Positions 8,799 to 17,740 are shown, numbered from the stretch's first letter. The stretch: DNA of 54,076 bases from a bacterium UBP2_UBA5202 (GCA_002412795.1 DHVS01000021.1:1-54076), one strand, 5' to 3'. Notes: generated from the letters alone by a model not told the origin. Numbers and translations: made by a program.

Positions 8799-11575
8799 TG
8801 GCAGATATCTCGGTACAGATACCCGAATTGGAAAAACAGGCGGCCCTGGCCGGGCGTTATTTCGGAAAGTTGGAAGAAGCCTGGGGCCGTTCGGCCGAGG
8901 CCCGGAACATTTTGAAGGGGCTGGAGAATTACCTGGGGGAAAACCATATAGACGCCGGGTTCCTCAAGATATTTTCCGAGGGGCCCGAGCCGGGGGTGAT
9001 CTATGTGGAACTGCCCCGGGGAGCCCGCGATTTTCACGGCCAGGCGGTCCAGCTGCTTTTGGACTGCTGCCTGGCCGAGATCACCGGCGGCGGAGAAGGA
9101 TCATGGGCCAAATGGCGGGAGTTCGGGCAGAACATCTATTACGGGATCATCGAAGAACTTTACTCCAACTTTGTCTCATCCAAGTCAAATCTGGCGCTGG
9201 TTTTCGAGCTGTCATACCGGCAGCTGATGTCGGAAGCGGCCCAGGTCTGGTGGGATGTACAGCCGGATCAAACACTCCGTCTGAGGCCGGCCATTGACCG
9301 CAGACTGGGGCTGGAGATCTCCGGACTGCTTAAACCTCTCCGGCAAAAGGTGCTGTCCCAAAAACTTTCCAGGACAGGCATTTTGGACGACCTGCTGGAC
9401 CAGTCATGGGATGGTCCGGTCGGGGCGGAGGGCGGCCAGGCCAAAGATATGTCCTTCCTGCTTTGGGAGCATAACCTCAACCCCTGGCTTTTTTCCAAAA
9501 TTTTCTATCTGTTATACACTGACCAGATCAAAGCCGAAGAGGAATTGCTGTGGGAAAAAATCAATTCGGCCAATGTTACCAAGCCGGACGAGATCATCAG
9601 CCTGATAACCGGGAAACTGCCCCAGGCCTCGGAGCTGGCCGTCAAAGAGATTCAAAAATTAGTGGTCAAAAAGGCCCTGGAGCTGGAAACCCGCGTCAAC
9701 GCAGAGCTGGTGGAACTGCAGAAATATTCGGCCGGGATAAAAAAGCAAACCCAGGATCTGGTGGTCCAGAACAACGCCGAGATGAACAGGACGGTGGAGG
9801 GAAAATTCAGTTCCGAAAGCCTGATCACCTTGTCGGCCAAGGTCAGCGACAGCATGGTCCAGTTTCAGCGGGGATTGTTCTCCCAGCTCTGGCATCTGGG
9901 AGATTTGGAGCGCAAGGAGCGCAACCTGCAGGGGTATCTGGAAAAAACCCGGTATCTGCAGAAGATGCCGGCCAAGGAACTTTTGGCCATGCTGACCTCC
10001 AAGGTACAGGAACCCAGCTTGGACCTGATGCAGCACCTGGCCCAGTTCAAACTTTACTCGCTGCACATCGACAACAAATGGGAGGAATGGGCCCAGAGGC
10101 ATTCCCAGCAACTGATGGAGCTGTTCCGCCAGGCGGTGGATCTGGCCCAGGGCCGGGCCGGCCCGTTGGAGAGGGATTTTCAAAAGCGCAATCCCAAAGA
10201 TCCCCAGTACCAGAAGATCAAACAGGAGCTGGAGGAGGCCCAAAATGACCTGAAGGCCCTTGAGGGCCTGGTGGAAGAGAAGGGCGGAGGCCGGCTGTAC
10301 CATGTTGAACGGATGATCACCGGTTACCGGAAATTCCTTAAAGAGGCGGCCGAACCCCTGGTCTTCTGCCGGCGGGCATCGCAGCTGGTCAAGCTGTGGC
10401 CGCCCCTGCTGGCCAAAGATCCGCCCCTGATGAGGCAGCAGGAACTGTTTGATGAGGTCCGTTACCTGAACGAATCATTAAAGAATACCTCCCGCCACTG
10501 CATTATGGCCGCCCAGGGCAAGGTCTGCTCCCCGCCCCAGATGATGGGCGAGCACACCCGGGAGCTTAGGAACCGCCTGTTAAAACGCTACGGGCGCAAT
10601 ATAGCGGTGATGATGTACGACATCCGGGGTTCCAGTTTCATGAGCGCCAAACTGAATCAGGCCGAGAGGGAAAGGGAGATCAAGAACAAACTGGGGTACC
10701 TGATCGCCCAGGTCATCAGGCAGCACGGGGGGATGCTGATCAAGGACACCGGGGATGGAGGCCTGGCCTGGTTCGGCGAGAACGGGCCGGAGCTTTACGA
10801 AAAATGCTACAAGGAGATGGCCGGGGCCAAGGGGATGAGGATCCGCCACTCCATTGCGGCCGGGGCCGAACTGGCCATGCAGCCTTCGGCCGAGTCCTCC
10901 CGTCTGGCTGCCGATTGCGCCTGCCAGATGCTGAAGACCGGAGAGCGGTTCATCCAGGAGAATTTTTCCAATTACCGGGAATGGTTCAAAGAGGCCAAGG
11001 AGCGGGAGATCCTGCACCAGGGTACTAATTACGCGGTACTGCCCCCGGAGTTCAAGGCCCTGTTCCGTCTGGGGGTGGGAATATGCTCCGGCGAACCGGG
11101 GCGCGAGGTGTCCCTGGCCTTCAATGCCGCCGGTGACCTGGATCTGTGCGGGACCCTGGTCAATGATGCCAGTTTGCTGGCCACCGGCCGCGACCCCATG
11201 CGCTCGGTGGTGATGCTGGACCAGGCGGCCTGTTTCAATCTGCTGTTAAACTCCGAACGGTTCGAACCGGCCTACCAAAAGGATTTTGCGGCCGGGAACA
11301 TCACCGGCCCCGAGGCCTGGGAGAAAAGCCTGTGGGAGGCTTACAGCATGGCCGGAGCAGTGCTGCCCGACGGCAACTATCATTTTCCGGCGGCTGATTT
11401 TGAGATCACCCGGGTGGGCCTTAAAGCACCCATTAAAAACGAGAACGAGAAAAGCCAAAGCCTGAAATTCGGGTCGGTCTCCGGCAGCCTGGTGGTGGGC
11501 GATGAAGGGTCATTGTACCAGATGGAGGACCGGGCCGAGATCAAGCTGGTCTACGAGTTAAAACCCAATCTTTAA
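8798..11575 (+). CDS. Large coiled-coil protein with class III nucleotidyl-cyclase-like domain
   Basis: This 925-residue soluble protein has no signal peptide. The first ~600 residues are mostly helical with long charged stretches and no family I recognise. The part from about 605 to 800 resembles a class III adenylate/guanylate cyclase. MYDIRGSSF holds the first metal Asp (about 608). HGGMLIKDTGDGGLAWFG matches the G-x-hK-x-GDG-x-hA-x-F core with the second Asp (about 653). FRLGVGICSGEP and GTLVNDASLLATG match the later strands and the ribose-binding Asn (about 789). The catalytic Arg expected a few residues after that Asn is not in place (ASLLA instead of AaRLa), so activity is uncertain. 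It lies between a coupled hydrolase gene and a REC-GAF-GGDEF gene, which suggests a nucleotide-signalling locus. Confidence 0.65.
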   Translation: MADISVQIPELEKQAALAGRYFGKLEEAWGRSAEARNILKGLENYLGENHIDAGFLKIFSEGPEPGVIYVELPRGARDFHGQAVQLLLDCCLAEITGGGEGSWAKWREFGQNIYYGIIEELYSNFVSSKSNLALVFELSYRQLMSEAAQVWWDVQPDQTLRLRPAIDRRLGLEISGLLKPLRQKVLSQKLSRTGILDDLLDQSWDGPVGAEGGQAKDMSFLLWEHNLNPWLFSKIFYLLYTDQIKAEEELLWEKINSANVTKPDEIISLITGKLPQASELAVKEIQKLVVKKALELETRVNAELVELQKYSAGIKKQTQDLVVQNNAEMNRTVEGKFSSESLITLSAKVSDSMVQFQRGLFSQLWHLGDLERKERNLQGYLEKTRYLQKMPAKELLAMLTSKVQEPSLDLMQHLAQFKLYSLHIDNKWEEWAQRHSQQLMELFRQAVDLAQGRAGPLERDFQKRNPKDPQYQKIKQELEEAQNDLKALEGLVEEKGGGRLYHVERMITGYRKFLKEAAEPLVFCRRASQLVKLWPPLLAKDPPLMRQQELFDEVRYLNESLKNTSRHCIMAAQGKVCSPPQMMGEHTRELRNRLLKRYGRNIAVMMYDIRGSSFMSAKLNQAEREREIKNKLGYLIAQVIRQHGGMLIKDTGDGGLAWFGENGPELYEKCYKEMAGAKGMRIRHSIAAGAELAMQPSAESSRLAADCACQMLKTGERFIQENFSNYREWFKEAKEREILHQGTNYAVLPPEFKALFRLGVGICSGEPGREVSLAFNAAGDLDLCGTLVNDASLLATGRDPMRSVVMLDQAACFNLLLNSERFEPAYQKDFAAGNITGPEAWEKSLWEAYSMAGAVLPDGNYHFPAADFEITRVGLKAPIKNENEKSQSLKFGSVSGSLVVGDEGSLYQMEDRAEIKLVYELKPNL

Positions 11576-11595
11576 AATCATTTACAAAGGCTGAC

Positions 11596-13008
11596 ATGGC
11601 CAAGATTCTGATAGTGGATGAGGACCGGCTGTTTGCCCTGACGGTGGTTCATGTGCTTTCCCGTTACGGGCATCAGGCGGTGCTGGCCGACAAGCCGTCC
11701 AAGGCCGCCGGACTGCTGGAGCAGGAAGGCGCCGATCTGCTGCTGATGGAGGCCGAACTGGCCGGGCGCAAGGGCCTGCAGATATTAAAGGAACTGCGTC
11801 AGCTCCGGCCCGATGTTCCGGTGGTGCTGTTCGTGGACCGGAGTTTAAGCCCCGAAGCCCGGGAACAGCTGAAAAAGGGGGTCTTTGACTATATCAACAA
11901 ACCATTCGGGCACGAGGAACTGCTGGTCACCGTGGAACGGGGTCTGGAGCGGCGCCGGCTGGTGCTTTCCAATAAACAGCTGTTGTCGGACCTGGAACAG
12001 AGGGTGCGGGAGCTCTCCACTTTCAACGCGGTGGCCAGGACCCTGAACTCCACCCTCAAGCTCAAGGAAGTGCTGGACATAGTGATGTCCAAGATCAAGG
12101 ACCTGATCAAGGCCGAGGCCTGGTCCATCCTGATGCTGGACGAAGCCAGCCAGGAACTGGTCTTTGAAGTGGCTTTGGGGGAAAAGGGGGATCAGATCAG
12201 GGAGATGCGGCTGGCCCTGGGCCAGGGGGTGGCCGGGTGGGTGGCCCAGCACGGGGAGCCGGTGATAGTGCCGGACGTGGCCAATGACCAGCGCTTTTTC
12301 AAAGGGCTGGATAATAAGACCGGATTCAAGACCAGATCGATCATCGCCACCCCCCTGATCTCCAGGGGCCGGCTGATCGGGGTCTTCGAGATTATCAACA
12401 AGCTGGGGCCGGAGCCCTTCAACCAGAAGGACCTGGATCTGCTGCAGACCCTGACCGATCATGCGGCCATTGCCATTGAGAACGCCAGGCTGTACGAAAA
12501 GGCCCAAAAGCTGGCGGTCACCGACGACCTGACCGGACTTTCCAATTCCCGGCACTGCGACCATTTTTTTAAAAAAGCACTGGCCGAAGCCAAAAAGCAG
12601 GGCAGAAACCTGGCGGTGCTGTTCATCGACCTGGATCACATGAAGGAAGTGGACGATACTTACGGGCACCTTTTGGGAGGCCAGACATTGAAAGAGGTGG
12701 CCGACCGGATAGGAGCCCTGGTCAAATCTCCCGACTTGGCTTCGCGCTATGGCGGAGACGAATATGTGATCATCCTTCCGTTCAAGGGGGCGGCCGAGTC
12801 CAAAATCCTGGCCGAGGCCGTCAGGAAAAAGATCGAGGCCGAACCTTTTTTGACCGCCCACAAGCTTTCCTGCAAGATAACGGCCAGCATCGGGATAGCG
12901 GTCTATCCCGAACACGGCCAGACCATGGACGAGCTGCTGTCCAAAGCCGACAAGGCCATGTACCGGGTAAAAGAATCCGGCAAGAACCGGGTTCAGATGG
13001 CGGAGTAA
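11596..13008 (+). CDS. REC-GAF-GGDEF protein with Glu at the phosphoacceptor site
   Basis: This 470-residue cytoplasmic signalling protein carries three domains. Receiver domain: residues 1-120 (KILIVDED, acidic pocket D8-D10, YINKPF with K102). GAF sensor: about 145-295 (LNSTLKLKEVLDIVMSKI onward). GGDEF diguanylate cyclase: about 305-470, with DLTGLSNSRH, FIDLDHMKEVDDTYGH and an active-type signature RYGGDEY (386-390). The receiver position that should be the phosphorylated Asp is Glu52 (LLLMEAELAG), and the switch Thr/Ser is a Val (LFVDRS). It therefore cannot be phosphorylated normally and may be locked on. The I-site RxxD reads KSPD, so product inhibition is probably lost. A Shine-Dalgarno-like AAAGG precedes the ATG. 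The next gene starts 3 nt after the stop. Confidence 0.9.
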   Translation: MAKILIVDEDRLFALTVVHVLSRYGHQAVLADKPSKAAGLLEQEGADLLLMEAELAGRKGLQILKELRQLRPDVPVVLFVDRSLSPEAREQLKKGVFDYINKPFGHEELLVTVERGLERRRLVLSNKQLLSDLEQRVRELSTFNAVARTLNSTLKLKEVLDIVMSKIKDLIKAEAWSILMLDEASQELVFEVALGEKGDQIREMRLALGQGVAGWVAQHGEPVIVPDVANDQRFFKGLDNKTGFKTRSIIATPLISRGRLIGVFEIINKLGPEPFNQKDLDLLQTLTDHAAIAIENARLYEKAQKLAVTDDLTGLSNSRHCDHFFKKALAEAKKQGRNLAVLFIDLDHMKEVDDTYGHLLGGQTLKEVADRIGALVKSPDLASRYGGDEYVIILPFKGAAESKILAEAVRKKIEAEPFLTAHKLSCKITASIGIAVYPEHGQTMDELLSKADKAMYRVKESGKNRVQMAE

Positions 13009-13011
13009 AAG

Positions 13012-13380
13012 ATGAAACATTGTCCTAAATGCCGGTCAGAATACCGTGATGGTTTTCAGACCTGCTCTGACTGCGGCAGCCCTTTGGTCGGGAAGCTGCC
13101 GGATGTCCCAGGTGAGACAGTTCCAGAGGCTGAACTGGTGCCGGTCTTCGACCCGCCGGACCCGCTGATCGGCCAATCCCTGGCGGCGCTGCTGGAGGAC
13201 AACGGCATCAAATGCGTATTGAAGTCAGAGCAGATCCCGGCTTACGCTGACGTGGCCATGATGCTCCGGCCGCGTTGGGGACGGTTGCTGGTGCTGGAGG
13301 GAGACCGGGCCCGGGCCGAAGACCTGATAAAGAAATATCTCTCTGCTCCGGCCCAGGAGGAACAGGAGGGGGAAAAATAA
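13012..13380 (+). CDS. Zinc-ribbon DUF2007-like protein
   Basis: This 122-residue protein starts with a zinc ribbon (CPKCRSEYRDGFQTCSDCG, two CxxC knuckles). A DUF2007-like domain follows: ELVPVFDPPDPLIGQSLAALLEDNGIKCVL, then a stretch ending in LLVLEGDRARAEDLIKKYL. DUF2007 is annotated as a putative signal-transducing fold, and its role is not established. It begins 3 nt after the REC-GAF-GGDEF stop and is followed by a strong terminator, so it is the last gene of that operon. Confidence 0.75.
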   Translation: MKHCPKCRSEYRDGFQTCSDCGSPLVGKLPDVPGETVPEAELVPVFDPPDPLIGQSLAALLEDNGIKCVLKSEQIPAYADVAMMLRPRWGRLLVLEGDRARAEDLIKKYLSAPAQEEQEGEK

Positions 13381-13382
13381 AA

Positions 13383-13414
13383 AAACCGCAAGTGAAACAC
13401 TTACGGTTTGTTTA
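13383..13414. terminator. Bidirectional hairpin terminator
   Basis: The 12-bp arms are 13383-13394 (AAACCGCAAGTG) and 13398-13409, with one mismatch and a 3-nt loop. A/T tracts lie on both sides, so it can end the DUF2007 operon on the plus strand and the tRNA-Leu transcript on the minus strand. Confidence 0.85.
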
Positions 13415-13493
13415 ACGGATGGTGACCTACATCCACCTTCGCTTAAGCTTCGGCGGACAAGAAGGCGGACTACTGTATAACTTGGAGCCTATA

Positions 13494-13581
13494 TGGTGCC
13501 GGAGGGGGGATTTGAACCCCCATGGCCTTGCGACCACAAAGTTCTGAGCCTTGCGCGTATACCAAATTTCACCACTCCGGC
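13494..13581 (-). tRNA. tRNA-Leu (anticodon CAG), CCA encoded
   Basis: Read on the minus strand, the 7-bp acceptor arms GCCGGAG/CTCCGGC pair perfectly, with discriminator A and a genomic CCA (13494-13496). The anticodon stem CAAGG/CTTTG encloses the loop CTCAGAA, giving anticodon CAG. A long variable arm (TGGTCGCAAGGCCA) marks a class II tRNA. The T arm GGGGGTTCAAATCCCCC is complete. The total length is 88 nt with CCA. Together these identify leucine. Confidence 0.95.
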
Positions 13582-13591
13582 ATAGAACGTA

Positions 13592-13621
13592 ATTATAAAC
13601 CAAAATCACCGCATCTGTCAA
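13592..13621 (-). promoter_or_regulatory. Consensus promoter of tRNA-Leu
   Basis: On the minus strand the -35 is TTGACA (13616-13621), the spacer is 18 bp, and the -10 is TATAAT (13592-13597). Both hexamers are perfect consensus, and the tRNA 5' end is 10 nt downstream of the -10. The box lies in the gap to the divergent smpB. Confidence 0.9.
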
Positions 13622-13627
13622 GAATAA

Positions 13628-14086
13628 ATGCAAAAAGATCCCAGCATTCAAAACCGCAGCGCCAGGCACGACTACGAGATACTGGAGTCCCTGGAGGCCG
13701 GGCTGGCCCTGACCGGGACCGAGGTCAAGTCCATCCGGCAGGGATTGGCCAATCTCAAAGAGAGTTACGCCCTGGCCAAGGGAGGCGAGGTCTTTGTCTA
13801 TGGGATGCATATTTCTCCCTATGATCACGGCAACCGTTTTAACCAGGAATCGGTCCGGCCCCGCAAACTGCTGCTGCACAAGGCCGAGATAAAAAGGCTG
13901 TGTTCCAAGACCCAGGAGAAGGGTTTGACCCTGATCCCCCTTTCAATGTATTTTAAGAACGGGAGGGTCAAGATCCAGCTGGCGCTGGGCAAGGGGAAGA
14001 AGTTCTATGACCGCCGGGAGGACATCAAAAAAAGGGATGTGGAGCGGGAAATCAGGGCGGTAAGCAAAAGAGCGCATCGGGAATGA
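13628..14086 (+). CDS. smpB: SsrA-binding protein SmpB
   Basis: This 152-residue protein delivers tmRNA to stalled ribosomes during trans-translation. Family landmarks are RHDYEILESLEAGLALTGTEVKSIRQGLANLKESYA, the beta-barrel GMHISPYDHGNRFNQE, RPRKLLLHKAEIKRL and LIPLSMYFKNGRVKIQLALGKGKKFYDRREDIKKRD, followed by a basic C-terminal tail (EREIRAVSKRAHRE) that reaches the decoding centre. Length is normal. No tmRNA gene is visible in the window. It is divergent from tRNA-Leu, and its 3' end runs into a terminator hairpin that includes the stop codon. Confidence 0.97.
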   Translation: MQKDPSIQNRSARHDYEILESLEAGLALTGTEVKSIRQGLANLKESYALAKGGEVFVYGMHISPYDHGNRFNQESVRPRKLLLHKAEIKRLCSKTQEKGLTLIPLSMYFKNGRVKIQLALGKGKKFYDRREDIKKRDVEREIRAVSKRAHRE

Positions 14087-14099
14087 TGCGCTCTTTTGC
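14064..14099. terminator. Bidirectional terminator between smpB and the minus-strand glycosyl operon
   Basis: A perfect 15-bp stem (14064-14078 with 14085-14099) and a 6-nt loop contain AAAAGAGCGCATC and its complement. The smpB stop (14084-14086) lies in the loop and 3' arm. The T4 within the arm serves both directions, stopping smpB and the converging minus-strand operon. Confidence 0.88.
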
Positions 14100-14133
14100 G
14101 TTCAGGATGATCATGGCTAACCCGGGCCATTTG

Positions 14134-14997
14134 CTAATGATTTTCATCAGTGTCCCCATTGCCCTGCAGCCAAAGTCGGAAGGGAAGGGTCAGTCTGCTC
14201 ATTATCCGGATCAGCAGGGTGGATAACCGGTGCGGGTAGTGCTTGATAAAATACCGAGCCATGCTTTGGTGAGAGCTGATGATCATGGACTTCTTTATCC
14301 GGCGGGTGCTGGCGCCGTGATGATGGTAAACCTTAGTTTGGGGCAGAAAATAAAGCCGTCCCCCGGCCCGGCTGATCCGCAGGCACCAGTCCACCTCGTT
14401 GAAGAACATGGGGAAATTCTCTTCGTCCAGCAGGCCGACTTTTTCCAGCGCTTCTTTTCTGATCATCAGGCAGGCCCCCATGGGCTGATCCACTTCTGCG
14501 GGGGTAAGATGGTCAAAGTAGCCCATCCGCCAGCGGCCGAAGGTTTTGCTTTTGGGGAACAACTTGGACAGACCGGTGAATTCGTAAAACATTATCCGGC
14601 CATCGGGGAACTGGCGGCAGGAAGGTTGGACCGAACCTTCCATATTCAAAAGCTGGGGGCCCAGGGCCCAGACCCGGGAATGCTCCGTCAGGTAACCGGC
14701 CATTGTTTCCAGCGCTCCGGGAGTAAGCACGGTGTCGGGGTTCAAAAGTAATATATAATCTCCAGCCGCCAGCTTCAATCCCTGATTTACCGCCCGGGCA
14801 AACCCGAGATTGCTTTGGTTTGCAATAACTGTTACCTTGGTCCCGTATTTTAGTAGAATATCCATGGTGGAATCCCGGGAGCCATTGTCCACCACAATAA
14901 TCTGGATCTCCTGCCCCTGGGAAAACAGTGAATCAAGGCAGGGCCGGATGTAGTCCCGGCTGTTCCAGGTCACGATTACAATTGATATTCTGGGCAT
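14134..14997 (-). CDS. Family 2 glycosyltransferase (rhamnosyltransferase/WbbL-like)
   Basis: This 287-residue cytoplasmic transferase uses a nucleotide sugar. The GT-A core is complete: ISIVIVTWNSRDYIRPCLDSL, VDNGSRDST, NLGFARAVNQGLKLA, the DxD-type LLLNPDTVL, MGACLMIRKEAL and FFNEVDWCLRISRAGG with the acceptor-site ED-like pair. The pattern is that of WbbL/rhamnosyltransferases that extend cell-surface polysaccharides. It is the last gene of a four-gene minus-strand operon with a surface propeller protein, a GT4 and a GT-C protein, and ends at the shared terminator. The sugar is not predictable. Confidence 0.9.
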   Translation of the reverse strand: MPRISIVIVTWNSRDYIRPCLDSLFSQGQEIQIIVVDNGSRDSTMDILLKYGTKVTVIANQSNLGFARAVNQGLKLAAGDYILLLNPDTVLTPGALETMAGYLTEHSRVWALGPQLLNMEGSVQPSCRQFPDGRIMFYEFTGLSKLFPKSKTFGRWRMGYFDHLTPAEVDQPMGACLMIRKEALEKVGLLDEENFPMFFNEVDWCLRISRAGGRLYFLPQTKVYHHHGASTRRIKKSMIISSHQSMARYFIKHYPHRLSTLLIRIMSRLTLPFRLWLQGNGDTDENH

Positions 14998-15044
14998 GCT
15001 GTTTGCCTGTGGGTTTAATATTCAGTTAGGAGGGGAGCAGATCT

Positions 15045-16487
15045 TTATGGCCGGGGCTTAAAATCAAGCTCTTTCAGGGAAAAAGAAAAGGCAGCACCAA
15101 CTTTCCGGGGCCTGGGGGCCGGGTCAAAATAATACTCAATATTCCGGTTGGGGAAAGTATATTCCCAGGCATGGTTAAAGGTGTAATAACTGAAACAAGG
15201 TATTCCGTATATCAGGCCAGGCATGTCAGTAAGATATACCAGGGAACCAGGTGCAAGCATTTCAGTTCTCTGATTCAGTCGAGCCAGTGCCTGTTGACCC
15301 ATGTTATCCACCTGATGCCAGCGGTAAAGGCGGTTACTGAAAGATAGCCCGTAAACGGCAACGATCAGTGTCAGAATGAACAGACCCAATTTTCGTTTAT
15401 CATCTATCAATCCTGCAATCCAGACCGCCAGTCCCACTGCCGCACCGGCCGAAGGCAGGTAAAGGAAACGTTCTCCTGTATTGTAAAAAGGAAGATAAAC
15501 AGACAAAGCCAGTACGGAAAACAAAAAAGGCCAGACGGCCCGGTGTCCGGATTTTTTCAACACTCTGTAAACAATAAACAATATGGCTAACATCGCACCT
15601 AAACTGGTTGTCCAGAACGCCAAGGGATGCATCTGCGGGGAGCTGTATATCTCCCGGAACCAGAAGTAGGGCCTAAAGGCAAAGAATTCCATCAGGCTTT
15701 TGACAGGCAGCAGCATCTTGATCAGATACTGGGCCAGGCGGCTGGACATTCCCAGCAGGTTCAGGTCCAACTGCCCGGGGGCCGGGGGAAGGTAAGAATC
15801 CGGGAGAACTATTACCCACAATACTCTTAAGACTAGGTATAGAAAAGTTGGCGCGGTGATTGCAATGGCCAAGCGCCGCCAGTTTTCCAATATGCGGGGC
15901 AGGGAAAGCATCAACAAAAGCGGTATGAAACAAAAAGCGCTTTCCCGGGATAAAAGAGCCGACAAAAAAAAGATGGAGGACATTACCGTGCTCCGCCAGT
16001 CGGGCCTGGAAAAGAAAAGATATAGGCCGGCCAAAACGAAAAAGGCCGAAAAAAGCTCGTTCACCGAGCACAGCCACAGAAGCGCCTCGGCGTGACAGGG
16101 CATCAAAGAAAATGTGACTGACGAAACAAGGGAAACTCTTCCCGAAAAGGAAAACAGCCGGGCCAGCCGGTAGACCATGATCACAGTCAGGACATGGAGC
16201 AGCATTGCGGTCAGCCGGTACAGCCAAATGGTCTGCCCGAACATCTGCCATGATGTTTTGAAGAACAGCATCGGCAGCGGCCGGAAATACCCGAAGGGGG
16301 CGGGCTGGGAAAGATACTCTAAAGTGCTTTGGGACTGGCCCATTTTGGCCTGCTGCAGCCAGGAGAAATCGTCGCTGACCGGGCCGATCCCCAAAGACGG
16401 GACCATGACCAGCAGGGCGATCACGGCTGGAAGCATTTCAGGGGCAAACTTCAGCAACGTTATACTTGTCCCAAACCGCTCTCTCAT
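15045..16487 (-). CDS. Polytopic GT-C-like membrane glycosyltransferase (no TPRs)
   Basis: This 480-residue protein has about ten membrane segments. The first outward loop carries the acidic pair GPVSDDFSWLQQAK, matching the DD position of GT-C enzymes, and is followed by FGYFRPLPMLFFKTSW, close to the corresponding region of the TPR-bearing relatives at 5989 and 24367. The short C-terminal soluble part (from about 410) ends in FSFSLKELDFKPRP and has no TPRs. It probably transfers a sugar from a polyprenyl phosphate on the outer face of the membrane. Its start overlaps the upstream GT4 stop by 4 nt (ATGA), so the two are coupled. The exact substrate is unknown. Confidence 0.72.
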   Translation of the reverse strand: MRERFGTSITLLKFAPEMLPAVIALLVMVPSLGIGPVSDDFSWLQQAKMGQSQSTLEYLSQPAPFGYFRPLPMLFFKTSWQMFGQTIWLYRLTAMLLHVLTVIMVYRLARLFSFSGRVSLVSSVTFSLMPCHAEALLWLCSVNELFSAFFVLAGLYLFFSRPDWRSTVMSSIFFLSALLSRESAFCFIPLLLMLSLPRILENWRRLAIAITAPTFLYLVLRVLWVIVLPDSYLPPAPGQLDLNLLGMSSRLAQYLIKMLLPVKSLMEFFAFRPYFWFREIYSSPQMHPLAFWTTSLGAMLAILFIVYRVLKKSGHRAVWPFLFSVLALSVYLPFYNTGERFLYLPSAGAAVGLAVWIAGLIDDKRKLGLFILTLIVAVYGLSFSNRLYRWHQVDNMGQQALARLNQRTEMLAPGSLVYLTDMPGLIYGIPCFSYYTFNHAWEYTFPNRNIEYYFDPAPRPRKVGAAFSFSLKELDFKPRP

Positions 16488-17737
16488 GGCAGTCCGTCCA
16501 ACAAATCGCCAAACCGTTGGGCGATGAGCCGCCGGTCGAAGAGCTTCAATTTGTCCGGATCAACCGGGGATACTGCTTTCTTATTTTCCCAGGCTGATAT
16601 CTGCTGCCGGATGATCCCTGCCAAGCCGGAGGCGTCATCAGATGGAGCCACGGAGCCGGCTCCGGCATCCAGGATTATCCTGGCAGCTGCTCCATTCGGA
16701 GGAATGGAGGCGGCTATGGGCCTTTGGGCGCCCAGATACTCAAACAATTTGCCGGGAGTGACATTGGCGGTCTCTTCCGGGCCCATTGCCAGCCACAACA
16801 GGTCGGCCTCCGTCAGGATCTGGATGCTTTGCTGGTGGGTAAGGTATCCGGTGAACCGTACCGTGGAACTCAGATCAAACTCCTTTACCATGGCCAGATC
16901 ACTCTCCCGATGGCTTCCGGCAAACACGATCCTTAATTTATTCAGGCCGGAAACGTTTTGTTTCCGCAGCAGCTTGACCGCCTCAAACAGGGTTTTGGGG
17001 CTGCGGTTATTGATGAAAGTGCCGGTATAGGCAATGGTGAAACATTCTGGATCAGGTTTTGAGGCTCCGATAAAATCTTCGGGGTCGTACCCGTGGGAGA
17101 CCAGGTGAAGCTTGGAATGATCGGCATTGGGGTGAAGTGCACGAAGATCATAGAGTATCTCGCTGTTGACTGCAGTGACCAGATCGGAGTTTCTTAAAAC
17201 CAGCCCTTCTAACCGGTGATCCAATTTCTTAAGCGCATTTACCGGGTGTTTGGTCCAGGTGTAACTGGTCCAGGCATCACGAAAATCAGCCACCAGCGGC
17301 CGCCCCAGAATCTTCTTTAGCAATACCCCGGCCAGGTGGGAGGAATAGGGGGGAGCGGTGGAATAGATGGCGTCTATGGAGAATTGCCTGGCCGCTTTCA
17401 ACCCGGCCTGAAGGGCAAAGGGTATCCAGCCGGTCTTGTTGTCCGGCACCAGCCAGCGGTTGATGCGGGAAGCAAGTGAGTTCTGGTGGAGGGCGGCCCC
17501 GGTGTTCTTTTGGGGAGATAAAAAAAGCGGATCCAAGGACCAGGTGCGGAACACCTTGGCTTGGGTCACTTCTTGGCAGAGGGCCGGGTCATAAACGTAA
17601 CTGCCGCGGGGGTGGGGCGCGATGACTACGGGGTTCCACCCGAACTGGGGCAGGTATTTGACAAACTTGACGGTCCGTTGGACTCCGCTTAATCCCAGAG
17701 GCGGGTAGTAGTAGCTTAATATCAGAAGGTTCTTCAT
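16484..17737 (-). CDS. Family 4 glycosyltransferase
   Basis: This 417-residue GT-B enzyme is of the GT4 type. The N-terminal domain begins MKNLLILSYYYPPLGLSGVQRTVKFVKYL with the glycine-rich acceptor loop. The C-terminal domain contains FTIAYTGTFINNRSPKTLFEAVKLL, VRFTGYLTHQQSIQILTEADLLWLAMG and the nucleotide-sugar-binding GKLFEYLGAQRPI with the conserved Glu. It probably adds a sugar to a surface glycan or lipid-linked oligosaccharide. It starts 3 nt after the propeller-protein stop and overlaps the GT-C gene by 4 nt, so it belongs to the same transcript. Confidence 0.88.
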   Translation of the reverse strand: MKNLLILSYYYPPLGLSGVQRTVKFVKYLPQFGWNPVVIAPHPRGSYVYDPALCQEVTQAKVFRTWSLDPLFLSPQKNTGAALHQNSLASRINRWLVPDNKTGWIPFALQAGLKAARQFSIDAIYSTAPPYSSHLAGVLLKKILGRPLVADFRDAWTSYTWTKHPVNALKKLDHRLEGLVLRNSDLVTAVNSEILYDLRALHPNADHSKLHLVSHGYDPEDFIGASKPDPECFTIAYTGTFINNRSPKTLFEAVKLLRKQNVSGLNKLRIVFAGSHRESDLAMVKEFDLSSTVRFTGYLTHQQSIQILTEADLLWLAMGPEETANVTPGKLFEYLGAQRPIAASIPPNGAAARIILDAGAGSVAPSDDASGLAGIIRQQISAWENKKAVSPVDPDKLKLFDRRLIAQRFGDLLDGLP

Positions 17738-17740
17738 GAT

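Noticed and set aside
11845..13020. 391-codon minus-strand open frame opposite the REC-GAF-GGDEF gene
   Set aside because: Antisense artefact of the codon composition; the plus strand has three well-conserved domains.
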